From NCBI RefSeq assembly GCF_900215245.1, contig NZ_LT907842.1, positions 5,270,001 to 5,334,000 on the forward strand: a DNA stretch of 64,000 nt, read 5' to 3'. Shown piece by piece: positions 9,414-17,750 of this stretch. Position numbers and translations under genes: made by a program. Source of the stretch: Pseudomonas fluorescens (lineage in GTDB: Bacteria > Pseudomonadota > Gammaproteobacteria > Pseudomonadales > Pseudomonadaceae). Every line of letters begins with the position of its first letter. Position 1 is the stretch's first letter. Below the pieces are notes generated by a model. It saw only the letters and a list, made by a program, of their open reading frames with translations. It was not told the origin of the DNA and made no database searches.

Positions 9414-9449
9414 TGCGCCTGGCGGATAGCGATGTGCAGGCAGCGGATA
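9414..9449 (+). promoter_or_regulatory. Tandem BenR/XylS operator repeats of the ben promoter
   Basis: TGCGCCTGGCGGATA (9414-9428) and TGCAGGCAGCGGATA (9435-9449) are direct repeats set 21 bp apart. The second fits the XylS/BenR half-site TGCA-N6-GGNTA exactly and the first differs at one base. Two such repeats with a 6-bp gap are the arrangement known at the TOL Pm promoter, where the proximal repeat overlaps the -35 region. That would put the -10 near 9472 and the transcript start near 9484. AGGAGGG-like GGAGGG lies 8 bases before the benA ATG. Confidence 0.75.
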
Positions 9450-9514
9450 TTGACGCGCAGGGCGAACACGTACGGTGAGGGCGCCTGATACAAGAACAAC
9501 GGAGGGCCCGCCCC

Positions 9515-10891
9515 ATGATCAGTACACTCGACCGACTCGCCTGCCAATTGCGCGAGTCCGTACAGGAAGACCCCGCCACTGGGGTGTTCCGCTGCCGCCG
9601 CGACATCTTTACCGACCCCGACCTGTTTGCCCTGGAGATGAAACACCTCTTCGAAGGCGGCTGGATCTACCTGGCCCATGAAAGCCAGGTGCCGCAGATC
9701 AACGATTACTTCACCACCTGGATCGGCCGCCAGCCGGTGGTCATCACCCGTGACAAACACGCCGTGCTGCATGGCCTGGTCAACGCCTGCGCGCATCGCG
9801 GCGCCATGTTGTGCCGGCGTAAACAAGGCAACAAGGGCTCATTCACTTGCCCCTTCCATGGCTGGACGTTCAGCAACGCCGGCAAGCTGCTCAAGGTAAA
9901 GGACGCGAAGACCGGCGCCTACCCGGACAGCTTCGACTGCGACGGCTCCCATGACCTCAAGCGCCTGGCGCGCTTTGAAAACTACCGCGGTTTCCTGTTC
10001 GGCAGCCTCAGCGATGCGGTGCCCGAACTCTGCGATTATCTGGGCGAAACCCGCGTGATCATCGACCAGATGGTCGACCAGGCGCCTTTGGGCCTGGAGG
10101 TGCTGCGCGGCAGCTCATCCTATGTCTATGACGGCAACTGGAAGCTGCAAATCGAAAACGGCGCCGACGGTTACCACGTCAGCTCCGTGCACTGGAACTA
10201 CTCGGCGACCATGGGTCGGCGCAACTACGAAGCCGAAGGCACGCGCACCGTCGACGCCAATGGCTGGTCGAAAAGCCTGGGCGGCGTCTACGCCTTCGAC
10301 CACGGGCATATCCTGCTGTGGACGCGCCTGCTCAACCCCGAAGTGCGCCCGGTGCACGCTCACCGCGAGGCCTTGGCCGAACGCCTGGGCCAGGCGCGCG
10401 CCGACTTTATCGTCGACCAGACCCGCAACCTCTGCCTCTACCCCAATGTGTACCTGATGGACCAGTTCTCGACCCAGATCCGCGTGGTGCGCCCCCTCGC
10501 CGTGGATAAAACCGAAGTGACCATCTATTGCATGGCGCCCATCGGCGAAAGCGCCCAGGAGCGCGCCACGCGGATTCGCCAGTACGAAGACTTCTTCAAC
10601 GTCAGCGGCATGGGCACCCCGGACGACCTTGAGGAATTCCGCGCCTGCCAGACCGGTTACCAGGGCGCGAGCACCCTGTGGAATGACTTGAGCCGTGGCG
10701 CCAGGCAGTGGGTCGAAGGCGCGGACGACAATGCCTTGGCCATGGGCATGCAACCGCAGCTCAGCGGGGTCAAGACCGAGGACGAGGGCTTGTTTGTGCG
10801 CCAGCATGCGCACTGGGCCCAAAGCCTGCAGCGTGCGATCGAGCGCGAGCAGCAAGGGCTGATTGCCAGCGACCGCGAGGTGCAGCCATGA
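9515..10891 (+). CDS. benA: Benzoate 1,2-dioxygenase, large (alpha) subunit
   Basis: A 458-residue Rieske oxygenase subunit that adds O2 to benzoate to give the cis-1,2-diol carboxylate. The Rieske cluster ligands are Cys92/His94 (CAHRGAML) and Cys112/His115 (CPFHGWTF). The mononuclear iron site starts with Asp218, His221 and His226 (GADGYHVSSVHWNYS). Sequence around EMKHLFEGGWIYLAHESQ is very close to recalled BenA/XylX proteins. The stop overlaps the benB start (ATGA), so the two subunits are translationally coupled. Anthranilate or toluate dioxygenase is the alternative, but the benD neighbour favours benzoate. Confidence 0.9.
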   Translation: MISTLDRLACQLRESVQEDPATGVFRCRRDIFTDPDLFALEMKHLFEGGWIYLAHESQVPQINDYFTTWIGRQPVVITRDKHAVLHGLVNACAHRGAMLCRRKQGNKGSFTCPFHGWTFSNAGKLLKVKDAKTGAYPDSFDCDGSHDLKRLARFENYRGFLFGSLSDAVPELCDYLGETRVIIDQMVDQAPLGLEVLRGSSSYVYDGNWKLQIENGADGYHVSSVHWNYSATMGRRNYEAEGTRTVDANGWSKSLGGVYAFDHGHILLWTRLLNPEVRPVHAHREALAERLGQARADFIVDQTRNLCLYPNVYLMDQFSTQIRVVRPLAVDKTEVTIYCMAPIGESAQERATRIRQYEDFFNVSGMGTPDDLEEFRACQTGYQGASTLWNDLSRGARQWVEGADDNALAMGMQPQLSGVKTEDEGLFVRQHAHWAQSLQRAIEREQQGLIASDREVQP

Positions 10892-11376
10892 GCCTTGCCC
10901 GTGACCACCTGCTGGATTTTCTCTACCGTGAAGCGCGCCTGCTCGACGACCGCCAATGGGATGACTGGCTGGCCTGCTATTCGCCCAAGGCCGAGTTCTG
11001 GATGCCCGCCTGGGACGATCACGACACCCTCACCGAAGACCCGCAGCGCGAAATCTCGCTGATCTACTACCCCAACCGTGACGGCCTGGAAGACCGCATC
11101 TTCCGCATCAAGACCGAGCGCTCCAGCGCCAGCACGCCCGAGCCGCGCACTGTGCACATGCTGTGCAACCTCGAAGTGCTGGCCGCCGACGGCGCGCAGG
11201 TGGACCTGCGTTTCAACTGGCACACCCTCAGCCATCGCTACAAAACCACCGACAGTTATTTCGGTACCTCCTTCTATCGCCTCGACATCGGTGCCGAACA
11301 GCCGCTGATCACGCGCAAGAAGGTGGTGCTGAAAAACGACTACATCCACCAGGTCATCGACATCTACCACATCTGA
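10888..11376 (+). CDS. benB: Benzoate 1,2-dioxygenase, small (beta) subunit
   Basis: A 162-residue subunit of the ring-hydroxylating oxygenase (NTF2-like fold), which packs against BenA to form the alpha3-beta3 enzyme. Family features seen are LYREARLLDDRQWDDWL, FWMPAWDDHDTLTEDP and the C-terminus KKVVLKNDYIHQVIDIYHI, all close to known BenB. The ATG lies in the ATGA overlap with the benA stop. A longer open frame reaching back to 10708 is inside benA and not real. Confidence 0.92.
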   Translation: MSLARDHLLDFLYREARLLDDRQWDDWLACYSPKAEFWMPAWDDHDTLTEDPQREISLIYYPNRDGLEDRIFRIKTERSSASTPEPRTVHMLCNLEVLAADGAQVDLRFNWHTLSHRYKTTDSYFGTSFYRLDIGAEQPLITRKKVVLKNDYIHQVIDIYHI

Positions 11377-11386
11377 GGACACCGCC

Positions 11387-12409
11387 ATGACGTATGCCAT
11401 TGCCCTGAACTTCGAGGATGGGGTGACCCGCTTCATCGACTGCAAGGTGGGGGAAAAGGTGCTCGATGCCGCCTTCCGCCAACGCATCAACCTGCCCATG
11501 GACTGCTCGGACGGTGTCTGCGGCACCTGCAAATGCCGCTGTGAAACCGGCACCTACGACTTGGGCGACGACTATATCGACGATGCCCTGAGCGCCGACG
11601 AAGCGCAGGCGCGCCAGGTACTGACCTGCCAGATGGTGCCGCAGTCCGACTGCGTGATCGCCGTGCCGGTGCCGTCCAGCGCCTGCAAGACTGGCACCAC
11701 GCACTTTGCCGCGACGCTGGCCGGCATCACCCGACATGCCGATGCCGCGCTGGAGGTGAGTTTCGCGCTGGACCAGGCGCCGGTATTCCTGCCCGGCCAG
11801 TACGTGAATATCAGCGTGCCCGACAGTGGGCAGACACGCGCTTACTCCTTCAGCAGTCGCCCGGGCGACACGCGCGCCAGCTTCCTGATCAAACACGTGC
11901 CCGGCGGGTTGATGAGCAGTTGGCTCGAGCGCGCCCGGCCGGGCGACAGCGTGGCGATCACTGGCCCACTGGGCAGTTTCTACCTGCGTGAGGTGGCGCG
12001 GCCGCTGCTGTTACTGGCCGGTGGTACCGGCCTAGCGCCGTTCCTGTCGATGCTTGAAGTGCTCGCGCAGCGCCAGGAGACCCGGCCGATCCGGTTGATC
12101 TATGGCGTAACGCGGGACCAGGACCTGGTGATGGTCGAGGCGTTGCAGGCGATTACCGCGCGTTTGCCCGACTTCAACCTGGTGACCTGCGTGGCGGATC
12201 CGCACACCACTCACCCGCGCCAGGGCTATGTGACCCAGCACATGGCCGACGAAGCCCTTAATGGCGGCGATGTCGACGTGTACCTGTGCGGCCCGCCGCC
12301 GATGGTCGATGCGGTGCGCGAGCACTTCAAGCAGCAGGGCGTGACCCCGGCCAGCTTCCATTACGAGAAATTCACCGCTAACGCCGTCGCCACGTGCGAT
12401 GCCGCCTGA
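11387..12409 (+). CDS. benC: Benzoate dioxygenase electron transfer component (reductase)
   Basis: A 340-residue one-piece reductase that passes electrons from NADH to BenAB. The N-terminal plant-type [2Fe-2S] ferredoxin domain has Cys40, Cys45, Cys48 (CSDGVCGTC) and Cys81 (LTCQM). The FAD domain has RAYSFSSRPG and the NADH domain has GGTGLAPFLSMLE, with CGPPPMVDAV near the end. It begins 10 bp after benB and ends 10 bp before benD, as in other ben operons. Confidence 0.92.
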   Translation: MTYAIALNFEDGVTRFIDCKVGEKVLDAAFRQRINLPMDCSDGVCGTCKCRCETGTYDLGDDYIDDALSADEAQARQVLTCQMVPQSDCVIAVPVPSSACKTGTTHFAATLAGITRHADAALEVSFALDQAPVFLPGQYVNISVPDSGQTRAYSFSSRPGDTRASFLIKHVPGGLMSSWLERARPGDSVAITGPLGSFYLREVARPLLLLAGGTGLAPFLSMLEVLAQRQETRPIRLIYGVTRDQDLVMVEALQAITARLPDFNLVTCVADPHTTHPRQGYVTQHMADEALNGGDVDVYLCGPPPMVDAVREHFKQQGVTPASFHYEKFTANAVATCDAA

Positions 12410-12419
12410 GGACTGCCGC

Positions 12420-13181
12420 ATGACTCAACGGTTTAACAACAAGGTCGCGCTGGTCACCGGCGCTGCCCAAGGGATCGGCCGACGGGTCGCCGAGCGTTTG
12501 CTGGAGGAGGGCGCCTGGCTGGTCGCGGTGGATCGCTCCGAGCTGGTGCATGAATTGCCGCATGAGCGAGCGCTGCTGCTGACCGCCGACCTGGAACACT
12601 ACAGCGAGTGCGCGCGGGTGATGGCCGCCGCCACGGCGCGTTTCGGGCGCATCGACGTGCTGGTCAATAACGTCGGCGGGACCATCTGGGCCAAGCCTTT
12701 CGAGCATTACGCCGAGGCTGAAATCGAGGCCGAAGTGCGCCGCTCGCTGTTCCCTACGTTGTGGTGCTGCCATTGCGTGCTGCCCTACATGCTGGAGCAG
12801 GGCGCAGGCGCCATCGTCAACGTGTCTTCCGTGGCGACGCGTGGCGTCAATCGCGTGCCGTATGGCGCGGCCAAGGGCGGCGTGAATGCCTTGACGGCCT
12901 GTCTGGCCCTGGAGACTGCCGGCAGCGGGATTCGCGTCAACGCCACCGCGCCCGGCGGCACCGAGGCGCCACCACGGCGCATTCCGCGCAACAGCCAGCC
13001 GCAGAGCGAGCAGGAGCGGGTGTGGTACCAGCAGATCGTCGACCAGACCCTCGACAGCAGCCCGATGAAACGCTACGGCAGCATCGACGAACAAGCTGGC
13101 GCGATTCTGTTCCTGGCGTGCGACGAGGCCTCCTATATCACCGGCGTGACCTTGCCGGTGGGCGGCGGCGACCTCGGCTAA
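12420..13181 (+). CDS. benD: 1,6-dihydroxycyclohexa-2,4-diene-1-carboxylate dehydrogenase
   Basis: A 253-residue short-chain dehydrogenase that oxidises and decarboxylates the benzoate cis-diol to catechol with NAD+. The nucleotide-binding loop is GAAQGIGRR, the active site has NVSS and YGAAK, and the C-terminus is TLPVGGGDLG; the whole chain is very like recalled BenD. The ATG at 12420 follows the benC stop by 10 bp; an open frame from 12399 overlaps benC and lacks support. The product catechol would feed the cat genes, which are not in this window. Confidence 0.93.
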   Translation: MTQRFNNKVALVTGAAQGIGRRVAERLLEEGAWLVAVDRSELVHELPHERALLLTADLEHYSECARVMAAATARFGRIDVLVNNVGGTIWAKPFEHYAEAEIEAEVRRSLFPTLWCCHCVLPYMLEQGAGAIVNVSSVATRGVNRVPYGAAKGGVNALTACLALETAGSGIRVNATAPGGTEAPPRRIPRNSQPQSEQERVWYQQIVDQTLDSSPMKRYGSIDEQAGAILFLACDEASYITGVTLPVGGGDLG

Positions 13182-13235
13182 GGCGTTTTCCAGCAGCTGA
13201 CACTGACTCACAACAACAATAAAGAGAGCACTGCC

Positions 13236-14570
13236 ATGCGTAGCCATGATGTCCATTCGATTATCGATAATGCCCCGTTCAACCGCTTCCACGGGTTGAT
13301 TGTGAGCCTGTGTGCCTTGCTGTTGATCTTTGACGGCTACGACTTGTTTATCTACGGCGTAGTCCTGCCGTCAATCATGCGCGAGTGGGGGCTGACGCCG
13401 TTGCAGGCTGGCGCGCTGGGCAGCTATGCGCTGTTCGGCATGATGTTCGGTGCGCTGATTTTCGGCACCCTGGCGGACCGTTTCGGGCGCAAGAAAGGCA
13501 TCGTGTTCTGTTTCACCCTGTTCAGTCTGGCCACCGTCGTCAATGGTGTTGCCAGCAGCCCAACCGAGTTCGGTCTCTGCCGTTTTATCGCCGGGCTCGG
13601 CTGCGGCGGGTTGATGCCCAACGCGGCGGCGCTGATCAACGAATACGCGCCGAAGAAATTCCGCAGCACCTTGATGGCCTTCATGTTCAGCGGCTACTCC
13701 CTGGGCGGCACGCTCGCCGCCAGCGTTGGGATTTTCATGCTGCCGGCCTATGGTTGGCAGTCGATGTTTTTTGTGGCGGTGATTCCGCTGCTGCTGTTGC
13801 CACTGATTGTGTACGGGCTGCCTGAATCCATCGGCTTCCTGATCCGCCAGGGCCGGCAAGACAAGGCTCGCGCGCTGCTTAATCGGTTGTCGCCAGGCAC
13901 CAGGATCGAGGTCGACGATGCGCTGGTGATCGCCGACAGCAAAGGTACAGGCGCCTCGGTGGTGGAGCTGTTCCGGCATGGCCTGGCGGTGCGTACGGCG
14001 ATGATCTGGGTCGCGTTTTTCTGCTGCCTGCTGATGGTCTACGCATTGAGTTCGTGGCTGCCCAAGCTGATGGCCGGTGCCGGTTACAGCCTGGGGTCGA
14101 GCCTGTCGTTCCTGATCGCGCTGAACCTGGGCGGCATGGCCGGGGCGCTGCTCGGCGGCCGGTTGGGCGACCGCCTGAACCTGATGAAAGTGGTGATCTG
14201 CTTCTTCGCCGCGGCCATGGTCTCGATCAGCCTGCTGGGCATCAATAGCCCGATGCCGGTCCTGTACCTGCTGATCTTCGTCGCGGGTGCCACCACCATT
14301 GGTACGCAGATCCTGCTGTACGCGGGGGCTGCGCAGCTCTATGGCTTGTCGATTCGCGCCACGGGCCTGGGCTGGGCGTCCGGCATCGGTCGCAATGGCG
14401 CGATTGTCGGCCCGCTGTTGGGCGGCGCGCTGATGGCGATCGAACTGCCTCTGCAACTGAATTTCATGGTCTTTGCGATCCCCGGCGCGATTGCGGCGCT
14501 GGCGATGACGGTATTTGCCCTGAATGAGCGGCGCACCCGTATTGCCTTGCCCGCCGCCGCGGCGCTGTGA
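13236..14570 (+). CDS. benK: Benzoate transporter of the MFS aromatic acid/H+ symporter type
   Basis: A 444-residue, twelve-helix major facilitator. The AAHS-family signature is present in helix 1 (LLIFDGYDLFIYGVVLPS), and the loop motif DRFGRKKG lies between helices 2 and 3. The repeat of that motif, GGRLGDRLNL, occurs in the second half. It follows benD by 54 bp and is presumably the benzoate importer of the operon. AAAGAGAG precedes the ATG. Related carriers move 4-hydroxybenzoate or protocatechuate, but the position supports benzoate. Confidence 0.85.
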   Translation: MRSHDVHSIIDNAPFNRFHGLIVSLCALLLIFDGYDLFIYGVVLPSIMREWGLTPLQAGALGSYALFGMMFGALIFGTLADRFGRKKGIVFCFTLFSLATVVNGVASSPTEFGLCRFIAGLGCGGLMPNAAALINEYAPKKFRSTLMAFMFSGYSLGGTLAASVGIFMLPAYGWQSMFFVAVIPLLLLPLIVYGLPESIGFLIRQGRQDKARALLNRLSPGTRIEVDDALVIADSKGTGASVVELFRHGLAVRTAMIWVAFFCCLLMVYALSSWLPKLMAGAGYSLGSSLSFLIALNLGGMAGALLGGRLGDRLNLMKVVICFFAAAMVSISLLGINSPMPVLYLLIFVAGATTIGTQILLYAGAAQLYGLSIRATGLGWASGIGRNGAIVGPLLGGALMAIELPLQLNFMVFAIPGAIAALAMTVFALNERRTRIALPAAAAL

Positions 14571-15200
14571 CTGCCAAATGCTTACGGGCAATGGTCCAGT
14601 GCGTCGCGTGAACTGCGTGGAGGGTGATGTCGCACTTTGCCCACATACGCTCAAAGGACTTGAGCATGGCGCTAGGGTTGATCGGCCGAACAGCCTTCCA
14701 GACGATCCTTTGTATGACCGCATCGGCGCTGGTCTTTGTGATAAGCCGACGCTGACTGTTATCAACCTTCGGGCTCAGCCCTGTGGGTAGGCTGTTCAGC
14801 ATGGGCAAAATTGCAGTGAGCGCACCCTCGCGCAACAGGCCGCCGGGCTGATGGCCCAACTGGCCGACCCACTTCATGAGTGCTGACTCATAGGCGGGCC
14901 TTAAACGCTCAACGCTTGCCTGCAGCGGGGCGCGCCCAGGCAATTGGCATCCATGACCGCTAACTTGAAGTGCCCGCTCATCTGTTCAGGCAATTTAAGA
15001 TGGCCTTCGATCAGTTTTGTCAGGCGTTGCGCGAAGTCAAGGCGGGTAGCCGTATGGCCATACCCAAATTCAGCAAGGATTGAATGTCGGACCTTGGGGC
15101 TGAGTAAACGCTGAAGCCTTCCCGCCACGTCCGCCGTCATGAGCAACTGCTGGAAGCGCTCCAGAAAGACCGCCTCGGCGCGGGTCATCTTTTGTCGCAC
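14571..15200 (-). pseudogene. Possible broken gene of unknown function
   Basis: No intact gene lies between benK and the GntR gene. On the minus strand a 99-codon frame starts at 15200 (first residues MRQKMTRAEAVFLERFQQLL) and stops at 14901. A second minus frame, overlapping it by about 40 bases, continues as ASVERLRPAYESALMKWVG and runs on into the 3' end of benK. Read together, with a one-base shift near 14930, they look like one decayed protein of about 200 residues. I do not recognise a family. The call rests on protein-like composition only. Confidence 0.3.
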
Positions 15201-15215
15201 ACCCGCTACTTGTTT

Positions 15216-15240
15216 GCACAGAAACAGACCGCCGCTGTGC
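15216..15240. promoter_or_regulatory. Inverted repeat, candidate enhancer site
   Basis: GCACAG (15216-15221) and CTGTGC (15235-15240) form an inverted repeat with a 13-base spacer. It is centred about 140 bp upstream of the predicted start of the sigma-54-like promoter, a normal distance for a bacterial enhancer-binding protein. The arms do not fit NtrC strictly. Role inferred from position only. Confidence 0.3.
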
Positions 15241-15338
15241 CATTTAGTAGCACATGGCTATTTGTTCTTGCGGCATCGATCCCGCGTATAAACCAAAGAT
15301 CGCATTCGAATCAGTGAGTTAACCCGCACCAAACGTTG

Positions 15339-15356
15339 TTGGCACGCCCCGTGCTT
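15339..15356 (+). promoter_or_regulatory. Sigma-54-type (-24/-12) promoter
   Basis: TTGGCACGCCCCGTGCTT has GG (15341-15342) and GC (15353-15354) exactly ten bases apart, and TTGGCACG fits the -24 element perfectly; the -12 element is GTGC instead of TTGC. Transcription would start near 15366, inside the palindromic site before the GntR gene. This would put the GntR / ABC transporter / gamma-glutamyltransferase run under RpoN, which is common for nitrogen-source uptake. Confidence 0.55.
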
Positions 15357-15359
15357 TAT

Positions 15360-15387
15360 TGCATCCATGGATAATTGGATACAAAAA
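15360..15387. promoter_or_regulatory. Candidate operator of the GntR regulator
   Basis: The stretch between the sigma-54-like promoter and the ribosome binding site holds the palindrome ATCCATGGAT (15363-15372) and a further ATTGGATAC (15375-15383), so three copies of the core ATCC/GGAT lie within about 20 bp. FadR-subfamily GntR proteins usually bind short palindromes next to their own promoter. Binding here would cover the predicted transcript start. Confidence 0.4.
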
Positions 15388-15403
15388 TACAAAGAGGCTG
15401 CCA

Positions 15404-16072
15404 ATGCAATTTTCCCCCACTTATGGTGACCGCCAGCCTCTCACTGCCGAAGAGGAGGCCTACAACTTCCTCCTCGACGCCATCTGCGGCGGTCGTTTGC
15501 GCAAAGGCGATCGGTTGATTGCCGAGGACATCGCCAGTGAGATCGGCATGAGCCGCATGCCAGTGCGCGAAGCCTTCCGCCGCTTGGATGCCCAGGGCCT
15601 GGTGACTTTGCGGCCCAATCGCGGCGCTGTCGTCGGTGGCCTGGATATCGATGAACTGCACGAAGTGTTCGAGATGCGTAGCGCTCTCGAAGGCCTGGCA
15701 GTGCGTGTGGCAGTGGCACGCATCGGCGAGCGTCAATTGGCTGCACTGGAACGTATGCTCGATGAGATGGACGACTACCGTGACGAAAGTGCCGCCTGGG
15801 TCAGCCGGCACCGCGCGTTTCACGAATACTTGTGCAGCCTCAGCGGGCGCCCGCGGTTGATGAAGCAGATCTCGGCACTGTACTCGCTGGTCGAGGCGCC
15901 CATGCGCCTGTGGTTGCAGCACGGCGAGAAACCCCTCAGCGCCCGCCAGGAACACGCAGTAATCCTTGACGCCATCCGCTCCGGCGACGCGGCCCGCGCC
16001 GAGGCCGTAGTGCGCGAACACATCGAAGGCACCGTGCCGGCGCTGATTCAATTCCTGCAATCGGAAAAATAA
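15404..16072 (+). CDS. GntR-family (FadR/FCD subgroup) transcriptional regulator
   Basis: A 222-residue regulator. The N-terminal winged helix-turn-helix has AEDIASEIGMSRMPVREAFRRLDAQG split over its helices; the C-terminal half is an all-helical FCD effector domain (EMRSALEGLAVRVA, then HRAFHEYL and a final EHIEGT segment with metal-type His residues). ATG 15404 has AAAGAGG six bases upstream; the longer frame from 15359 would start within the operator-like palindrome and is rejected. It heads the run of ABC transporter and gamma-glutamyltransferase genes and probably senses their substrate. Confidence 0.88.
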   Translation: MQFSPTYGDRQPLTAEEEAYNFLLDAICGGRLRKGDRLIAEDIASEIGMSRMPVREAFRRLDAQGLVTLRPNRGAVVGGLDIDELHEVFEMRSALEGLAVRVAVARIGERQLAALERMLDEMDDYRDESAAWVSRHRAFHEYLCSLSGRPRLMKQISALYSLVEAPMRLWLQHGEKPLSARQEHAVILDAIRSGDAARAEAVVREHIEGTVPALIQFLQSEK

Positions 16073-16149
16073 CCAGAGGTGGGCCCGAGCCCGCCCGTGT
16101 TTTGACTTTGAGTCCTGCCCCGTTAACCAACGAACTGGAGTGTCTGGTC

Positions 16150-16959
16150 ATGCATAAACAACGCCGCGCCTTGCTGGTGGCTGTAACCCTTGGTCTCTGC
16201 ACACAATGGGCGGCGGCTGCGCCCCAGGTACCGGAGCGATTGCAGAAAGTCGACAAACTTGTCTACTGCTCGGGGATGGATTCACCGCCCTTGGTGTCCT
16301 TCGACGAATCCCAGAAGCCGCGTGGGCTCACCGTCGACCTGGGCCTGGAAATCGCCAAGCGCCTGGGCAATAAAACCGTGCAATGGCGGGTCATTCCGTT
16401 TTCCGGCCTGGTGCCGGCACTGCTTGCCCAACAGTGCGACATGATCGTCGACCAACTGTTCGACAAGCCCGAGCGGCGCCAGGTAATCGATATCGTCAAC
16501 TACATGTATTCCAGCCAGGCGGTGGTGGTGCCCAAGGGCAACCCCAAAGGCATCAAGACCCTGGATGATCTGTCCGCGCACAAGGTGGCAGTGCTCAACG
16601 GCTCTACCATCAAGACCCTGCTCGACACCCAGAACGAGAGCCTCGCCAAGGCTGGCAAGCCACCGATGAAACTGGTGGTCTACAACACCGACACCGATGC
16701 ATTCCAGGCGCTGCGCATCAGCCAGGTCGACGCCTATGGCACCACCGTGGAAACCGCCGGTTACTACGCGGCGATGGCCCCGGAGCTGTTTCAGGAAGGG
16801 GTGCCTGCATTCAGCCGCATCCTCACCGGCCTGGGCATGCGCAAGGACGACCCGCAACTGACCGCCGCCGTGCAGCAGATCATCAGCGACATGCGCAGCG
16901 ACGGCAGCTATGTGCAATTGCTCAACAAATGGCATGTCAGCAGCGACACACTTGACTGA
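16150..16959 (+). CDS. Amino acid-type ABC transporter, periplasmic binding protein
   Basis: A 269-residue family 3 extracellular solute-binding protein. The signal peptide (KQRRALLVAVTLGLCTQWAAA) ends at AAA-AP. Features of the fold include DSPPLVSFDE, KPRGLTVDLGLEIAKRLG and CDMIVDQLFDKPERRQVID. GGAG lies about 10 bases before ATG 16150; the frame begins at 16102 but the upstream codons are not signal-like. The Cys/Asp-rich binding region does not reveal the ligand. Its permease begins 12 bp downstream. Confidence 0.88.
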   Translation: MHKQRRALLVAVTLGLCTQWAAAAPQVPERLQKVDKLVYCSGMDSPPLVSFDESQKPRGLTVDLGLEIAKRLGNKTVQWRVIPFSGLVPALLAQQCDMIVDQLFDKPERRQVIDIVNYMYSSQAVVVPKGNPKGIKTLDDLSAHKVAVLNGSTIKTLLDTQNESLAKAGKPPMKLVVYNTDTDAFQALRISQVDAYGTTVETAGYYAAMAPELFQEGVPAFSRILTGLGMRKDDPQLTAAVQQIISDMRSDGSYVQLLNKWHVSSDTLD

Positions 16960-16971
16960 GGTTCCACCACG

Positions 16972-17748
16972 ATGAATTTCAATTGGGATGTGTTCTGGCA
17001 ATACCTGCTGCAGCCCAGTGGGGTCTACCTCACCGGGCTGTGGCTGACGTGCCTGATCAGCGTGCTGGCGATGCTGCTCGGCTGTGTGCTGGGCCTGGCG
17101 GCGGCGCTGTTGCGTCTGTCGAAGAACCCGCTGCTGCACCTGCCGGTACGCCTTTACGTGTGGCTGATGCGCGGCACGCCGTTGCTGGTGCAGATCGTGT
17201 TTTTGTACACCGCACTGGCAGCGGGCGGGATCTTCCGCTTCGAGGACATTGAGCTGTTCGGGTTGATCATCCCCGGCAATATCCAGGCGGCGATCATCGC
17301 CCTGGGCCTGAATGAAGGCGCGTACATGGCCGAAATCATCCGCGCCGGCATTGGCGCGGTGGACAAGGGCCAGTACGAAGCCGGGCGTTCCCTGGGCATG
17401 GGGTTCGGCAAGCTGATGCGGCGCATCGTGCTGCCTCAGGCGTTTCGGGTGATCGTGCCGCCGCTGGGCAATGAGTTCAATGTGATGCTCAAGAACACCA
17501 CGCTGGTGAGTGTGATCGGCGTGCAGGAGTTGTTGCTCAGCACGCAGATGGTGACCTCGGCGACGTTTCGCGTATTCGAGTTGTACCTGGTCGTCGCGAT
17601 CTACTTCCTGACCTTGACCACGCTGTGGGGCTTTTTCCAACGCTGGCTCGAAAACCGTTTCGGCCAGTCCGATCGACCTTCGGCGCCACCTCCGGCCGCC
17701 AGCCGCATGTTCGGTCGCAGCACCCTGAAACTGCTGAGGGGACGTTAA
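16972..17748 (+). CDS. Polar amino acid ABC transporter permease
   Basis: A 258-residue inner membrane permease of the His/Glu/Gln/Arg type. It has about five transmembrane helices and the conserved EAA loop ([20 protein letters not shown] followed by LGMG), the contact site for the ATPase. It is a single permease, so a homodimer is likely. It begins 12 bp after the binding protein and ends 2 bp before the ATPase gene. Confidence 0.9.
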   Translation: MNFNWDVFWQYLLQPSGVYLTGLWLTCLISVLAMLLGCVLGLAAALLRLSKNPLLHLPVRLYVWLMRGTPLLVQIVFLYTALAAGGIFRFEDIELFGLIIPGNIQAAIIALGLNEGAYMAEIIRAGIGAVDKGQYEAGRSLGMGFGKLMRRIVLPQAFRVIVPPLGNEFNVMLKNTTLVSVIGVQELLLSTQMVTSATFRVFELYLVVAIYFLTLTTLWGFFQRWLENRFGQSDRPSAPPPAASRMFGRSTLKLLRGR

Positions 17749-17750
17749 CC

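Noticed and set aside
12378..13292. 304-codon minus-strand frame opposite benD
   Set aside because: benD on the plus strand is unmistakable; the antisense frame has no start context or motifs.
14524..14790. 88-codon plus frame after benK
   Set aside because: It starts inside benK in another frame and shows no protein-like pattern.
16282..17640. 452-codon minus-strand frame over the ABC transporter genes
   Set aside because: It is rich in Gln/His/Arg as expected from antisense of GC-rich genes, and spans two real genes.
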